Source: Pseudomonas proteolytica
Lineage (GTDB): Bacteria > Pseudomonadota > Gammaproteobacteria > Pseudomonadales > Pseudomonadaceae
DNA length: 64,000 nucleotides
Assembly: GCF_007858275.1 (NCBI RefSeq)
Contig: NZ_VFEV01000005.1
Location: 124,001-188,000 of the forward strand
Reading direction: 5' to 3'
Below, one piece after another: positions 1 to 8,986 of the stretch (position 1 is the stretch's first letter; each line of letters starts with the position of its first letter). The notes below the pieces were generated by a model, which had not been told where the DNA came from, made no database searches, and was given only the letters and a program-made list of their open reading frames with translations. Made by a program: the position numbers and the translations under genes.

Positions 1-202
1 TATGGAACGGCACCACCGCATAGCTGTTGCTGGTGATGACATTGGCGCCGCTCTCGATATACGCCGCGTGCACCGCTTCCACCGCTTGCGGGGCTTCGCT
101 CAAGGCCAGCGCAGACCACTCCGGCTGGCGAAACGGCGCGCCACGGCGCTGCAGTTCGCGGCCCATGCCACCGTCGAGAATCACTGTGTGTACTGAGCCC
201 AT
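1..202 (-). CDS. Homocysteine S-methyltransferase family, N-terminal part (runs off the window)
   Basis: Read on the minus strand from the ATG at 202, the first 67 codons encode an N-terminus containing ILDGGMGRELQRRG, then a stretch ending ESGANVITSNSYAV. The LDGGMGxEL and the GANVITSNSY signatures are typical of the barrel of zinc-dependent homocysteine S-methyltransferases (MmuM/YitJ type), which methylate homocysteine from S-methylmethionine or a related donor. The catalytic cysteines would lie beyond the window edge and cannot be checked. The gene diverges from an amino-acid ABC transporter, which suggests linked uptake and use of a methylated sulfur amino acid; that link is inference. 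The same stretch also gives open frames on the plus strand, which I treat as shadows. Confidence 0.8.
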   Translation of the reverse strand, partial: MGSVHTVILDGGMGRELQRRGAPFRQPEWSALALSEAPQAVEAVHAAYIESGANVITSNSYAVVPFH

Positions 203-313
203 ATGCCTTTTACTCATATGCTTATGAAAATAACTCACTATCAGAGTCGTTCTTATAACTATTTAATACGCACCTTCTGGTTATTAACAACCTCTTTTTT
301 ATTGGTATTCATC

Positions 314-1135
314 GTGAAATTTCCACCGCTGCTGGCCCTCGGCCTGACGATTCTGGCCGCCTCTACCCAAGCCTTTGGCGGTGCCACTCTGGAGCGCATC
401 GAGAAAAAGCAGGAACTGGTCGGCGTGCTGATGGAAAGCTACCCGCCGTTCTCATTTCTCAATGAGCAGAACCAACTCGATGGCTTCGACGTCGATGTGG
501 CCAAGGCGGTCGCGCAAAAACTGGGCGTGAAGCTGCGTCTGGAAACGCCCTCCTGGGATGTGATCGCAGCCGGTCGCTGGAGCGGCCGTTACGATATATG
601 CATCTGTTCGATGACCCCGAGCAAAGCCCGCGCCGAGGTATTTGACTTTCCGGTGCAGTACTACGCCTCACCGGCGGTGATCGTGGTCAATGCCCAAGAC
701 GAGCGCATTCATGGCGCCAAGGACTTGAGCGGCAAGAGGGTCGGGCTTACCAGCGCCTCCAGCTATGAAAGCTACCTGAACAAAAACCTGGTGATCGAAG
801 GCGCCGAAGACACGCAATTGCAGTACCCCTTCGAGGACGTGCAGATCGCGCCCTACGACACCGATAACGTAGCCTTCCAGGACCTCGGCCTGGGTGCAGG
901 GGTACGCCTGGATGCAATCCTCACCAACCTGGTCACCGCCCAGCCGCGCTTGACCGAGGACAAACGCTTCAAGCTCGCCGGCCAAGCGCTGTACTCAGAA
1001 CCCAATTCGGTGGCGATCGAGAAAGGCGACCCGCAGTGGGACAGCAAAGTGCGTGAAGTCTTCGCCCAGCTGAAACAGGACGGCACCTTGAGCAAGCTGT
1101 CGCAGAAATGGATCGGCGCCGATATCAGCCAATGA
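314..1135 (+). CDS. Amino-acid ABC transporter substrate-binding protein
   Basis: A periplasmic solute-binding protein of the polar amino-acid family (SBP_bac_3). The GTG at 314 gives a clean signal peptide (basic start, hydrophobic stretch LLALGLTILAAS, cleavage near TQAFG) and a 273-residue product, the usual length; the ATG at 203 would add 37 residues without family likeness. The mature protein shows the family features VGVLMESYPPFSF, LDGFDVDVAKAVAQKLG and a LSGKRVGLTSASS hinge segment. The stop overlaps the start of the permease gene (ATGA), so the two are translationally coupled. The substrate cannot be read from sequence; the divergent homocysteine methyltransferase hints at a sulfur-containing amino acid. 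Confidence 0.88.
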   Translation: MKFPPLLALGLTILAASTQAFGGATLERIEKKQELVGVLMESYPPFSFLNEQNQLDGFDVDVAKAVAQKLGVKLRLETPSWDVIAAGRWSGRYDICICSMTPSKARAEVFDFPVQYYASPAVIVVNAQDERIHGAKDLSGKRVGLTSASSYESYLNKNLVIEGAEDTQLQYPFEDVQIAPYDTDNVAFQDLGLGAGVRLDAILTNLVTAQPRLTEDKRFKLAGQALYSEPNSVAIEKGDPQWDSKVREVFAQLKQDGTLSKLSQKWIGADISQ

Positions 1136-1962
1136 CCGCCTTTCCCCCACCTCCCAAGCCGGTGGCTAGCGAATCGCGGCTACAACGCCTCTTCGGTTTC
1201 CGCACCCGCCTGTACCTGACCTGGGCGGTGCTGTTCGCCCTGTTCGCGAGTTTTTTCCTGAGCTTTGACCTGAAGTTCTCGATCATCCTCGACAAGCTGC
1301 CCAACCTGCTGGGCCTGAGCCTGGCGCCCAGCGGCTTCCTGCAAGGCGCAGCGCTGACGTTGTTTCTGTGCCTGTGTTCGATCGCGGCTTCGTCAGTGCT
1401 GGGGTTTGTCACCGCGCTGGGACGCCTGTCGAAAAGCGCCGTGGCCTTTGGCATTGCCAGCTTCTATGCGTCGTTCTTTCGCGGCACACCGTTGCTGATC
1501 CAGATCCTGTTGATCTACCTGGGCCTGCCGCAACTGGGCCTGGTCCCGGGCGCCATCGCCGCCGGGATCATCGCCTTGTCGCTCAACTACGGGGCTTACC
1601 TGAGCGAGATCTTCCGTGCCGGTATTCTCGGCGTGCCCCATGGCCAACGAGAGGCCGCCCTGGCCCTGGGCATGCGTGACAGCCTGATCTTCTGGCATGT
1701 CACCCTGCCACAAGCCATGCGTACGATCATTCCGCCCACCACTAACCAGTTCATCTCGATGCTCAAGGACTCGTCGCTGATTTCGGTGATGGGTGTCTGG
1801 GAAGTGATGTTTCTGGCGCAATCCTATGGCCGCTCCAGTTATCGCTACATCGAGATGCTGACCACTGCGGCGATCATTTACTGGGTGTTGTCCATCGGCC
1901 TGGAACTGATCCAGGCCCGTATGGAGCGCCACTACGGCAAGGGTTATGTACGACGCGGCTAA
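1132..1962 (+). CDS. Amino-acid ABC transporter permease
   Basis: Inner-membrane permease of the HisM/GlnP family, 276 residues with five or so hydrophobic segments. The cytoplasmic EAA loop is visible (EIFRAGILGVPHGQREAALALGM), followed by the family segment TLPQAMRTIIPPTTNQFISMLKDSSL. The ATG at 1132 overlaps the stop of the binding-protein gene. No ATPase gene follows: the next gene is convergent. The ATP-binding subunit must therefore be encoded elsewhere, possibly to the left of the window beyond the methyltransferase. Confidence 0.9.
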   Translation: MTAFPPPPKPVASESRLQRLFGFRTRLYLTWAVLFALFASFFLSFDLKFSIILDKLPNLLGLSLAPSGFLQGAALTLFLCLCSIAASSVLGFVTALGRLSKSAVAFGIASFYASFFRGTPLLIQILLIYLGLPQLGLVPGAIAAGIIALSLNYGAYLSEIFRAGILGVPHGQREAALALGMRDSLIFWHVTLPQAMRTIIPPTTNQFISMLKDSSLISVMGVWEVMFLAQSYGRSSYRYIEMLTTAAIIYWVLSIGLELIQARMERHYGKGYVRRG

Positions 1963-1965
1963 GCT

Positions 1966-2244
1966 TCAGCCCAGCGAACGGCGCACCCTGACCACCCCCA
2001 TCTGCAAGCCGAACGGACGAAACACAGCGTTCAACGACTTGAGCGTCTGATTGCCCTCGCCATGCTCGATATGCACCAGCGTGCGCACGGAAATCTTGCA
2101 CATCCTGGCAAATTGGCTCTGGTGCAGGCCCGTGACTTCAACGCGAAGGCGGCGTACCGCTTCGCCGATTTGCAGGGTGCCTTGGGCCAGGCCCTGCTCG
2201 ATGCCCTGGATCAGCAGGGCGCGTGTATCCATGCTGACAGTCAT
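1966..2244 (-). CDS. XRE-family regulator, HipB-like
   Basis: A 92-residue DNA-binding protein with one helix-turn-helix of the Cro/C1 type: QSQFARMCKISVRTLVHIEHGEGNQTLKSLNAVFRPFG in positions about 42-79, where QFARMCKIS and RTLVHIEHG give the two helices. Proteins of this size and pattern are commonly paired with HipA-family kinases as antitoxin and autorepressor. Its ATG overlaps the stop of an upstream HipA-like fragment (ATGA), so both are read from one transcript. It is convergent with the ABC permease, only 3 bases apart. Four palindromes upstream of the pair are the likely binding sites. Confidence 0.75.
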   Translation of the reverse strand: MTVSMDTRALLIQGIEQGLAQGTLQIGEAVRRLRVEVTGLHQSQFARMCKISVRTLVHIEHGEGNQTLKSLNAVFRPFGLQMGVVRVRRSLG

Positions 2245-2507
2245 CGCAGCAGGAAGCGTTTCGCCGCACCCGCCGGTGCAATGTCATGCAAGAAGGCAGG
2301 AGCCGTCTTGAGGAAGGTGACATCCCACTCCAGAGGAAACCGCCCACTCACCGCAGAACAAAAACCTTGTTCAATATCGTCCAGGTGCTCCACGAGATAG
2401 TCCTGCCGATAATGAAACCGACAGGGTCCATCAAAACCTTTTTGAGGCTCGGAAAACTCCAGCCGCATTGCGTCGTGCCAATGGCCGGCATTAAAGATTT
2501 GCAACAT
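2241..2507 (-). CDS. HipA-like N-terminal fragment (88 residues), upstream of the HipB-like gene
   Basis: The product resembles only the first subdomain of HipA-family kinases: MLQIFNAGHWHDAMRL at the start, a middle part with FHYRQDYLVEHLDDIE, and FLHDIAPAGAAKRFLLR at the very end. Full HipA proteins continue for about 300 more residues with the ATP-binding and catalytic loops; none of that is present here or nearby. The frame opens at a TTG at 2576, but the ATG at 2507 places the start just after a row of operator-like palindromes and matches the family N-terminus better. It may be a relic of a deleted toxin gene, or a free-standing subdomain like the HipS protein of HipBST systems. No HipT kinase is visible. 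Confidence 0.5.
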   Translation of the reverse strand: MLQIFNAGHWHDAMRLEFSEPQKGFDGPCRFHYRQDYLVEHLDDIEQGFCSAVSGRFPLEWDVTFLKTAPAFLHDIAPAGAAKRFLLR

Positions 2508-2530
2508 CAGGGAGTGAATGGCTTCCGTTG

Positions 2531-2667
2531 GCAATTTAATGCACCTTCGGCGAATGAAGCAGGCTTGATTACGCAATATAGTGCATGCGCGATTGCCAAG
2601 CCCGCTTTATTTACGCAGTAAAATGCATTTATTGCGTTTAAGCGGGTTAAAAAACGCAATAAAATGC
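2531..2667. promoter_or_regulatory. Four evenly spaced GCA-N6-TGC palindromes (operator array)
   Basis: Four 12-base palindromic elements of the form GCA-N6-TGC start at 2531 (GCAATTTAATGC), 2573 (GCAATATAGTGC), 2615 (GCAGTAAAATGC) and 2656 (GCAATAAAATGC). Their spacings are 42, 42 and 41 bases, about four turns of B-DNA, so all four face the same side. The last three are preceded by AC. They sit immediately upstream of the hipA-fragment/hipB pair. Multiple operators in front of hipB-type operons are known from E. coli, so autorepression by the HipB-like protein is the simplest reading. Confidence 0.6.
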
Positions 2668-2809
2668 AAACCAGCTCACCTACATTGAGCACGCGTACAT
2701 TCGCTCCGGACTAAAGACATCTCCCGCGCACTACGCACGCCGCCGCTGACAGTTGTACGCCGGCCACCTCGCTAAATTCCCTGCCTCACATATCAGAGGT
2801 TGGGACCGT

Positions 2810-4078
2810 ATGCCCTACACATCCAAGCGACTTGCCATAGTCATGACCTTCGCGCTGAACGCTGCCAGTATTTCAATGGTTGCCGCACGCGGGGATATGG
2901 AGCCACCCAGCGACAGCGAGCAGGCACATCCCGTACCTGCCAGCGCTTTTTATTTCGCCGACTACGCCACCACCCACAACGGCCGCAGCGTCGCCCAGGT
3001 ACTGGACAACGCCATAGACGCATTGTGGGAGCCAGGCGTTCTGAGCGATTACGATCTGGAGCGGATTACCCATGACTACCACTACTTCAGCAACCTGGCG
3101 CCCAACAGGCTCGGCGCGGTGCTTGAACAACTGGCCGGCAGCCAGAACGCCAACCTGGGCAGCGCCACCCAGAACAGCCTGGCCCCGCTGAACGCCAGCC
3201 TGCTGTCAGTGATGCGCGAGGGGAACGGCGATGCCCCCGGGCGTTTCTGGTTCCAGGGCCTGGGCAGCGGCGCCAGCCTGGGCGGGCAGCACGGCAGCGC
3301 CGGCCTGCAGCAACGTACCCGAGGCCTGGTGCTGGGGGCCGATTGGGCCGTGGACCCTGCCTGGCGCGTGGGTGTCGTGGGCGCCAAATCCACCAGCGAC
3401 CTGAGCGCCAAACGCTTCAAGGCCGGGCTGGACAGCTGGCACCTGGGGGCTTACGCGGTGCGCGAGGACGGGCCACTGGCGCTGCGCCTGGGAGCGATCC
3501 ATAGCAGCCACGCCGGCCAGAACAAACGCAGTGTCGACTTTGATTTCATCGACTATCGGGAGCAGCTCAAGGGCAAGTACACCGCGCAAAGCCAGACGCT
3601 TCTCAGCGAGCTGGGCTATCGCGTGGACCACGGCAGTTTCACCGTCGAACCGTTCGCCGGCGTAGGCTATCAGCGCTACCACCGCGAACGCTTCAAAGAA
3701 AAAGGCGGCATGAGCGCCCTCAACGTCGGCGAGCAAACCCAGCAGAATCTGAGCACCACCCTCGGCCTGCGCATGAGCAGCCTCTACACGCTGGACAACC
3801 AGATGAGCCTCAAACCTCACGTCAGCGCGAGCTGGAAGCATCTGTACGGCGATGTAGGTAGCAGCGTGCGCCAGTCCTCCGCATGGGTGGACAAGGACGC
3901 GTTCAACAGCGATTTCACCATCCAGGGCACCGCGCTGAACCGCGACAGCCTGGCCTTGCAGGCCGGGCTGGGGCTGGCAGTGTCGGCCACGCAGAGCGTC
4001 GGCCTGACTTACACCGGTGACGTTGGCGCCCGCAGCACCAGCCAGGCAGTCATGGGCCAATGGACCCTGACCTTCTGA
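2810..4078 (+). CDS. Autotransporter barrel protein with almost no passenger
   Basis: A 422-residue protein from the ATG at 2810. It has a signal peptide (KRLAIVMTFALNAASISMVAA), a segment of about 110 residues, and an autotransporter beta-barrel of about 270 residues beginning near FWFQGLGSGASLGG and ending in WTLTF with the terminal Phe expected for BAM-dependent insertion. The pre-barrel part (RSVAQVLDNAIDALWEPG, then LAPNRLGAVLEQLAG) resembles the linker that usually follows a passenger in this family, so the usual large passenger is missing. Repeated LGADWAVDPAWRVGVVG-type strands support the barrel call. It may be a reduced autotransporter or act as a stand-alone outer-membrane barrel. 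Confidence 0.8.
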   Translation: MPYTSKRLAIVMTFALNAASISMVAARGDMEPPSDSEQAHPVPASAFYFADYATTHNGRSVAQVLDNAIDALWEPGVLSDYDLERITHDYHYFSNLAPNRLGAVLEQLAGSQNANLGSATQNSLAPLNASLLSVMREGNGDAPGRFWFQGLGSGASLGGQHGSAGLQQRTRGLVLGADWAVDPAWRVGVVGAKSTSDLSAKRFKAGLDSWHLGAYAVREDGPLALRLGAIHSSHAGQNKRSVDFDFIDYREQLKGKYTAQSQTLLSELGYRVDHGSFTVEPFAGVGYQRYHRERFKEKGGMSALNVGEQTQQNLSTTLGLRMSSLYTLDNQMSLKPHVSASWKHLYGDVGSSVRQSSAWVDKDAFNSDFTIQGTALNRDSLALQAGLGLAVSATQSVGLTYTGDVGARSTSQAVMGQWTLTF

Positions 4079-4090
4079 ATTTTGCGCAAA

Positions 4091-4112
4091 AAAAAGGGGG
4101 CACATGCCCCCC
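4091..4112 (-). terminator. Rho-independent terminator after the pyruvate carboxylase operon
   Basis: Read on the minus strand, GGGGGCATGTGCCCCC forms a tight hairpin followed by a run of eight T. It lies just past the end of the carboxylase subunit B gene and between it and the convergent autotransporter gene. Confidence 0.8.
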
Positions 4113-4144
4113 GAGGATTAAGCGGTAGTGTCGAAGGCTGTGTA

Positions 4145-5953
4145 TCAGCCTTCGATTTCGATCAGGATTTCGCCCGGGTTGACCCGGTCGCCCTTGGCCA
4201 CATGAACGGCGCTGACCTTGCCGGCGATGGCCGCCTGCACTTCGGTCTCCATCTTCATCGCTTCGGTGATCAGCACGGCCTGGCCGGCCTTGACCACGTC
4301 GCCTTCCTTGACCAGCACATCCACGATATTGCCCGGCATGGCCGTACTCACATGGCCCGGCTCGCTGGCTTGCTTGCGTTTGCTGGTGCCGCCGCCGACG
4401 AATTCGTTGAGCGGTTCGAATACCACTTCTTCCGGCATGCCGTCGATGGACAGGTAGAAGTGACGCTTGCCTTCGGCCTTGACGCCGACACCGGTGATAT
4501 CGACGCGGTAGCTTTCGCCGTGTACGTCGATGACGAACTCGGTCGGCACGCCTTCACCACCGGCACGGGCCACGCCGCCGGCTTCAGGGATTGGCAGCAG
4601 CACTTCAGGGCTCAGGGTCCCGGCTTCACGCTCTTCGAGGAACTTGCGTCCGATATCGGGGAACATGGCGTAGGTCAGCACGTCTTCTTCGGACTTGGCC
4701 AATGCGCCGATTTCGCCACGCAGCTTGGTCATTTCCGGCTTGAGCAGGTCGGCCGGGCGCACGTCGATCACGTCTTCGCTGCCGATGGCCTGGCGCCGCA
4801 GTTTCTCGTCCACGGTGCCCGGCGCCTTGCCGTAGCCGCCCTGCAGGTAGAGCTTCACTTCGTTGGTGATGGTCTTGTAGCGCTCGCCGGCCAGCACGTT
4901 GAAGAACGCCTGGGTGCCGACGATCTGCGAAGTTGGCGTCACCAGCGGCGGGAAGCCGAGGTCTTCGCGCACCCGCGGGATTTCGGCCAGCACTTCGCTC
5001 ATGCGGTTGAGGGCGCCCTGCTCTTTCAACTGGTTGGCCAGGTTGGAAATCATCCCGCCCGGTACCTGGTTGACTTGCACGCGGGTGTCGACGGCGGTGA
5101 ATTCGCTTTCGAACTGGTGGTACTTCTTGCGCACGGCGTAGAAGTACAGGCCGATTTCCTGCAGCAGTTCCAGGTCCAGGCCGGTGTCGAACTCGCTGCC
5201 TTTAAGGGCGGCGACCATCGACTCGGTGCCCGGGTGGCTGGTGCCCCAGGCGAAGCTGGAGATGGCGGTGTCGATATGGTCGGCACCGTTTTCGATGGCC
5301 TTGAGTTGGCACATCGCGGCCAGGCCAGCGGTGTCGTGGGAGTGGATAAAGATCGGCAGGCTCTGCTCGGCCTTCAGCGCCTTGACCAGCTCGCCGGTGG
5401 CGTACGGGGTCAGCAGGCCGGCCATGTCCTTGATTGCCACCGAGTCGCAACCCATGGCTTCCATTTGCTTGGCCTGGGCCACGAATGCCTCGATGGTGTG
5501 CACCGGGCTGGTGGTGTAGGCGATGGTGCCCTGGGCGTGCTTGCCCGCCGCTTTCACCGCTTCGATGGCCACGCGCAAGTTACGCACGTCGTTCATGGCG
5601 TCGAAGATACGGAACACGTCGATGCCATTCACGGCGGCCTTGGCGACGAAGGCCTTGACCACATCGTCGCTGTAGTGGCGGTAGCCCAGCAGGTTCTGGC
5701 CACGCAGAAGCATTTGCAGGCGCGTGTTAGGCAACGCGGCGCGCAGTTTGCGCAGGCGCTCCCACGGGTCTTCTTTCAAGAAACGTACGCAGGCGTCGAA
5801 GGTCGCGCCGCCCCAGACTTCCAGGGACCAGTAGCCGACTTTGTCGAGCTTGTCGCAGATCGGCAGCATGTCGTCAGTGCGCATGCGGGTCGCCAGCAAC
5901 GATTGGTGGGCGTCGCGCAGGATGGTGTCGGTTACGAAGATTTTCTTAGACAT
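4145..5953 (-). CDS. pycB: Pyruvate carboxylase subunit B (carboxyltransferase and biotin carrier)
   Basis: A 602-residue protein that transfers the carboxyl group from biotin to pyruvate, giving oxaloacetate (anaplerosis). The N-terminal HMGL-like barrel carries TDTILRDAHQSLLATRMRT and the metal-site stretch FIHSHDTAGLA; a PYC_OADA middle domain follows, and the C-terminal biotinyl domain has the motif EAMKMET with the biotinylated Lys near residue 567. The start MSKKIFVTD at 5953 is chosen because upstream codons do not match the family. It lies 11 bases after the biotin carboxylase gene and is cotranscribed with it. The same fold is annotated oadA in sodium-pump decarboxylases, but no membrane beta or gamma subunits are present here, so pyruvate carboxylase is preferred. 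Confidence 0.93.
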   Translation of the reverse strand: MSKKIFVTDTILRDAHQSLLATRMRTDDMLPICDKLDKVGYWSLEVWGGATFDACVRFLKEDPWERLRKLRAALPNTRLQMLLRGQNLLGYRHYSDDVVKAFVAKAAVNGIDVFRIFDAMNDVRNLRVAIEAVKAAGKHAQGTIAYTTSPVHTIEAFVAQAKQMEAMGCDSVAIKDMAGLLTPYATGELVKALKAEQSLPIFIHSHDTAGLAAMCQLKAIENGADHIDTAISSFAWGTSHPGTESMVAALKGSEFDTGLDLELLQEIGLYFYAVRKKYHQFESEFTAVDTRVQVNQVPGGMISNLANQLKEQGALNRMSEVLAEIPRVREDLGFPPLVTPTSQIVGTQAFFNVLAGERYKTITNEVKLYLQGGYGKAPGTVDEKLRRQAIGSEDVIDVRPADLLKPEMTKLRGEIGALAKSEEDVLTYAMFPDIGRKFLEEREAGTLSPEVLLPIPEAGGVARAGGEGVPTEFVIDVHGESYRVDITGVGVKAEGKRHFYLSIDGMPEEVVFEPLNEFVGGGTSKRKQASEPGHVSTAMPGNIVDVLVKEGDVVKAGQAVLITEAMKMETEVQAAIAGKVSAVHVAKGDRVNPGEILIEIEG

Positions 5954-5964
5954 TGGAATGTTCC

Positions 5965-7380
<1,416 letters not shown>

Positions 7381-7502
7381 TTGGAGTTTCCCTTGAGCCG
7401 ATTGCTGCATTCATCGACCTGCTAGACCAGGTCGGCGCGTGACCAAATGTTTCAAGCCAGTCGCGAGATACACACTATGCGCACTTAGGGATTAACAAAA
7501 AT

Positions 7503-7539
7503 CAATAATTATTGGGTTGTGTATAAGTAAAGACTTATA
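7503..7539. promoter_or_regulatory. Paired palindromes between pycA and its divergent LysR regulator
   Basis: Two dyads lie in the 195-base divergent intergenic region: a perfect 12-base palindrome CAATAATTATTG at 7503-7514 and the interrupted repeat TATAAGTAAAGACTTATA at 7522-7539. Both contain the T-rich/A-rich spacing expected for LysR-type regulators. They are the best candidates for the sites through which the LysR protein controls pycAB and itself. Confidence 0.45.
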
Positions 7540-7575
7540 GTTGAGCGCACAGACCCCGGCGAGACCTTTTTAATT

Positions 7576-8550
7576 ATGCGTAAGTCATTGATGCGTATGA
7601 CATTACGTCAATTGCAGATCTTTAATGAGGTCTGCGATTTGCGTTCCTACAGCCGCGCGGCTGAAGAAATGTCCCTCACGCAACCGGCGGTCAGCCTGCA
7701 AATTCGCCAGCTCGAAGAGCTGGTCGGCCAGCCGCTGTTCGACTACGTGGGCAAAAAGCTCTACATGACCGAAGCGGCCGAAGCCCTGCAACGGGCCAGC
7801 CGGGACATTTTCGGGCGCCTGGAAAACCTCGATATGCAGCTCTCGGACATGCAGGGCTCGCTGCAGGGGCAATTGAAGCTGGCGGTGGAGTCCAGCGCCA
7901 AATACTTCGTGCCGCACTTGTTCGCCGCCTTCAAGCGCCAGCACCCGGAGGTGCAGTTGCACCTGACAGTGGTCAACCGCGCCCAGGTGATCCGCCGGCT
8001 GTCGGACAACCGTGATGACCTGGTGATCATGTCCATGGTGCCTCAGGACATGGGCCTGGAATTCCTGCCGTTTCTCAATAACCCGATTGTGGCGGTGGCC
8101 CCACCGGACCATCCGCTGAGCCTGCAAGGGCCGCTGCGCCTGCAAGACCTGGAGCCTTACACCCTGTTGCTGCGCGAACCCGGCTCCGGGACGCGTTTGG
8201 CCTGCGAGGAATACTTCAAGGAAAAGCGCGTGCACTTCACCCAGACGGTGGAAGTGGCCTCGGCCGAGGCACAGCGCGAGTGCGTGGTGGCGGGGTTGGG
8301 CGTGGCGCTTTTGACACGCCACGCCCTGAACCTGGAACTGGCCACCGGCGGGCTCAAGGAGCTGCCGGTGGAAGAGCTGCCGCTGTACCGCAGTTGGTGC
8401 CTGGTGCAGGCCAAGGCCAAACGCCTGTCACCGGTGGCCCATGCGTTCCTGGGCTTTATCCGCAGCGAGCGGGTGCAGATCAGCGCGCTGGCTGAACGCT
8501 TCGCTGGGCAGCCGCGGGTGCCTGCCAGTGCAACTCCGGGTAGTCACTGA
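7576..8550 (+). CDS. LysR-family regulator, divergent from pyruvate carboxylase
   Basis: A 324-residue LysR-type transcriptional regulator. The N-terminal winged helix-turn-helix is clear (LRQLQIFNEVCDLRSYSRAAEEMSLTQ begins it; PAVSLQIRQLEELVGQPLF is the recognition part), followed by a periplasmic-binding-like effector domain of about 200 residues starting near GQLKLAVESSAKYFVP. The sequence is of the CbbR/CysB-like branch. Its position head to head with pycAB in this and other pseudomonads suggests it controls that operon. A shorter start at the ATG 15 bases downstream (MRMTLRQ) is possible. The last 71 bases overlap a small convergent gene. Confidence 0.88.
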   Translation: MRKSLMRMTLRQLQIFNEVCDLRSYSRAAEEMSLTQPAVSLQIRQLEELVGQPLFDYVGKKLYMTEAAEALQRASRDIFGRLENLDMQLSDMQGSLQGQLKLAVESSAKYFVPHLFAAFKRQHPEVQLHLTVVNRAQVIRRLSDNRDDLVIMSMVPQDMGLEFLPFLNNPIVAVAPPDHPLSLQGPLRLQDLEPYTLLLREPGSGTRLACEEYFKEKRVHFTQTVEVASAEAQRECVVAGLGVALLTRHALNLELATGGLKELPVEELPLYRSWCLVQAKAKRLSPVAHAFLGFIRSERVQISALAERFAGQPRVPASATPGSH

Positions 8551-8677
8551 TGCTCTGCAGCAGTTGACGCTGCTCGCAGCGATCTTCAATTGCACGCCGG
8601 AACGCCATGCGGCGCTGGTCTTCCTGCTGACGACGGGTCTTGACGGTGCTGGTGCTGTCTTCGTAGTGCCGGGCCAT
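8480..8677 (-). CDS. Small conserved Pseudomonas protein (PA3496-like)
   Basis: A 65-residue, highly charged protein with VKTRRQQEDQRRMAFRRAIED in its first half. This resembles the small PA3496-type family found in pseudomonads, described as putative envelope-integrity proteins; I recall that label and cannot check it here. It has no signal peptide and no membrane segment. It runs toward the LysR gene and overlaps its end by 71 bases, which is unusual but the protein pattern is too specific to be a shadow frame. Confidence 0.6.
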   Translation of the reverse strand: MARHYEDSTSTVKTRRQQEDQRRMAFRRAIEDRCEQRQLLQSISDYPELHWQAPAAAQRSVQPAR

Positions 8678-8803
8678 TTCGAGTCTCCCAATGCGAGTAC
8701 GGGGAGTTCAGGATGGGCACGGGGGATGACGGTTTGGCGGCGCGGGGGTTACAGGACGATGAATACTGACCTGTGGTGAGCGGGCTTACTGTGATGAAAA
8801 GGT

Positions 8804-8946
8804 TTGTTGTGGCGAGCGGGCTTGTCCCGCGCTGGGCGGCGAAGCCGCCCCAAAAACAGGCAACCAGGAATGTCTGATACACCTCATTGTTCTTGAATGG
8901 GGCCGCTTCGCCGCCCAGCGCGGGGCAAGCCCGCTCGCCACAACAA
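8804..8946. repeat. Inverted REP doublet (GTGGCGAGCGGGCTTG type)
   Basis: A 48-base arm at 8804-8851 is repeated in inverted orientation at 8899-8946 with few mismatches; each arm joins the GTGGCGAGCGGGCTTG core to a GCTGGGCGGCGAAGC segment. The loop is 47 bases. It fills most of the 309-base gap between the small protein gene and the RpiR gene; the rest of that gap shows nothing recognisable. Such doublets (REPINs) are non-autonomous elements thought to be moved by RAYT transposases. Confidence 0.85.
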
Positions 8947-8986
8947 GCCCACTCAGCTCAACAGGCACGCTTGCCAGGAGATCGAG

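Noticed and set aside
8804..8946. Reading REP doublets as CRISPR repeats or as simple terminators
   Set aside because: They occur as isolated inverted pairs with variable loops, not as direct repeats with spacers, and most lack a terminal T-run.
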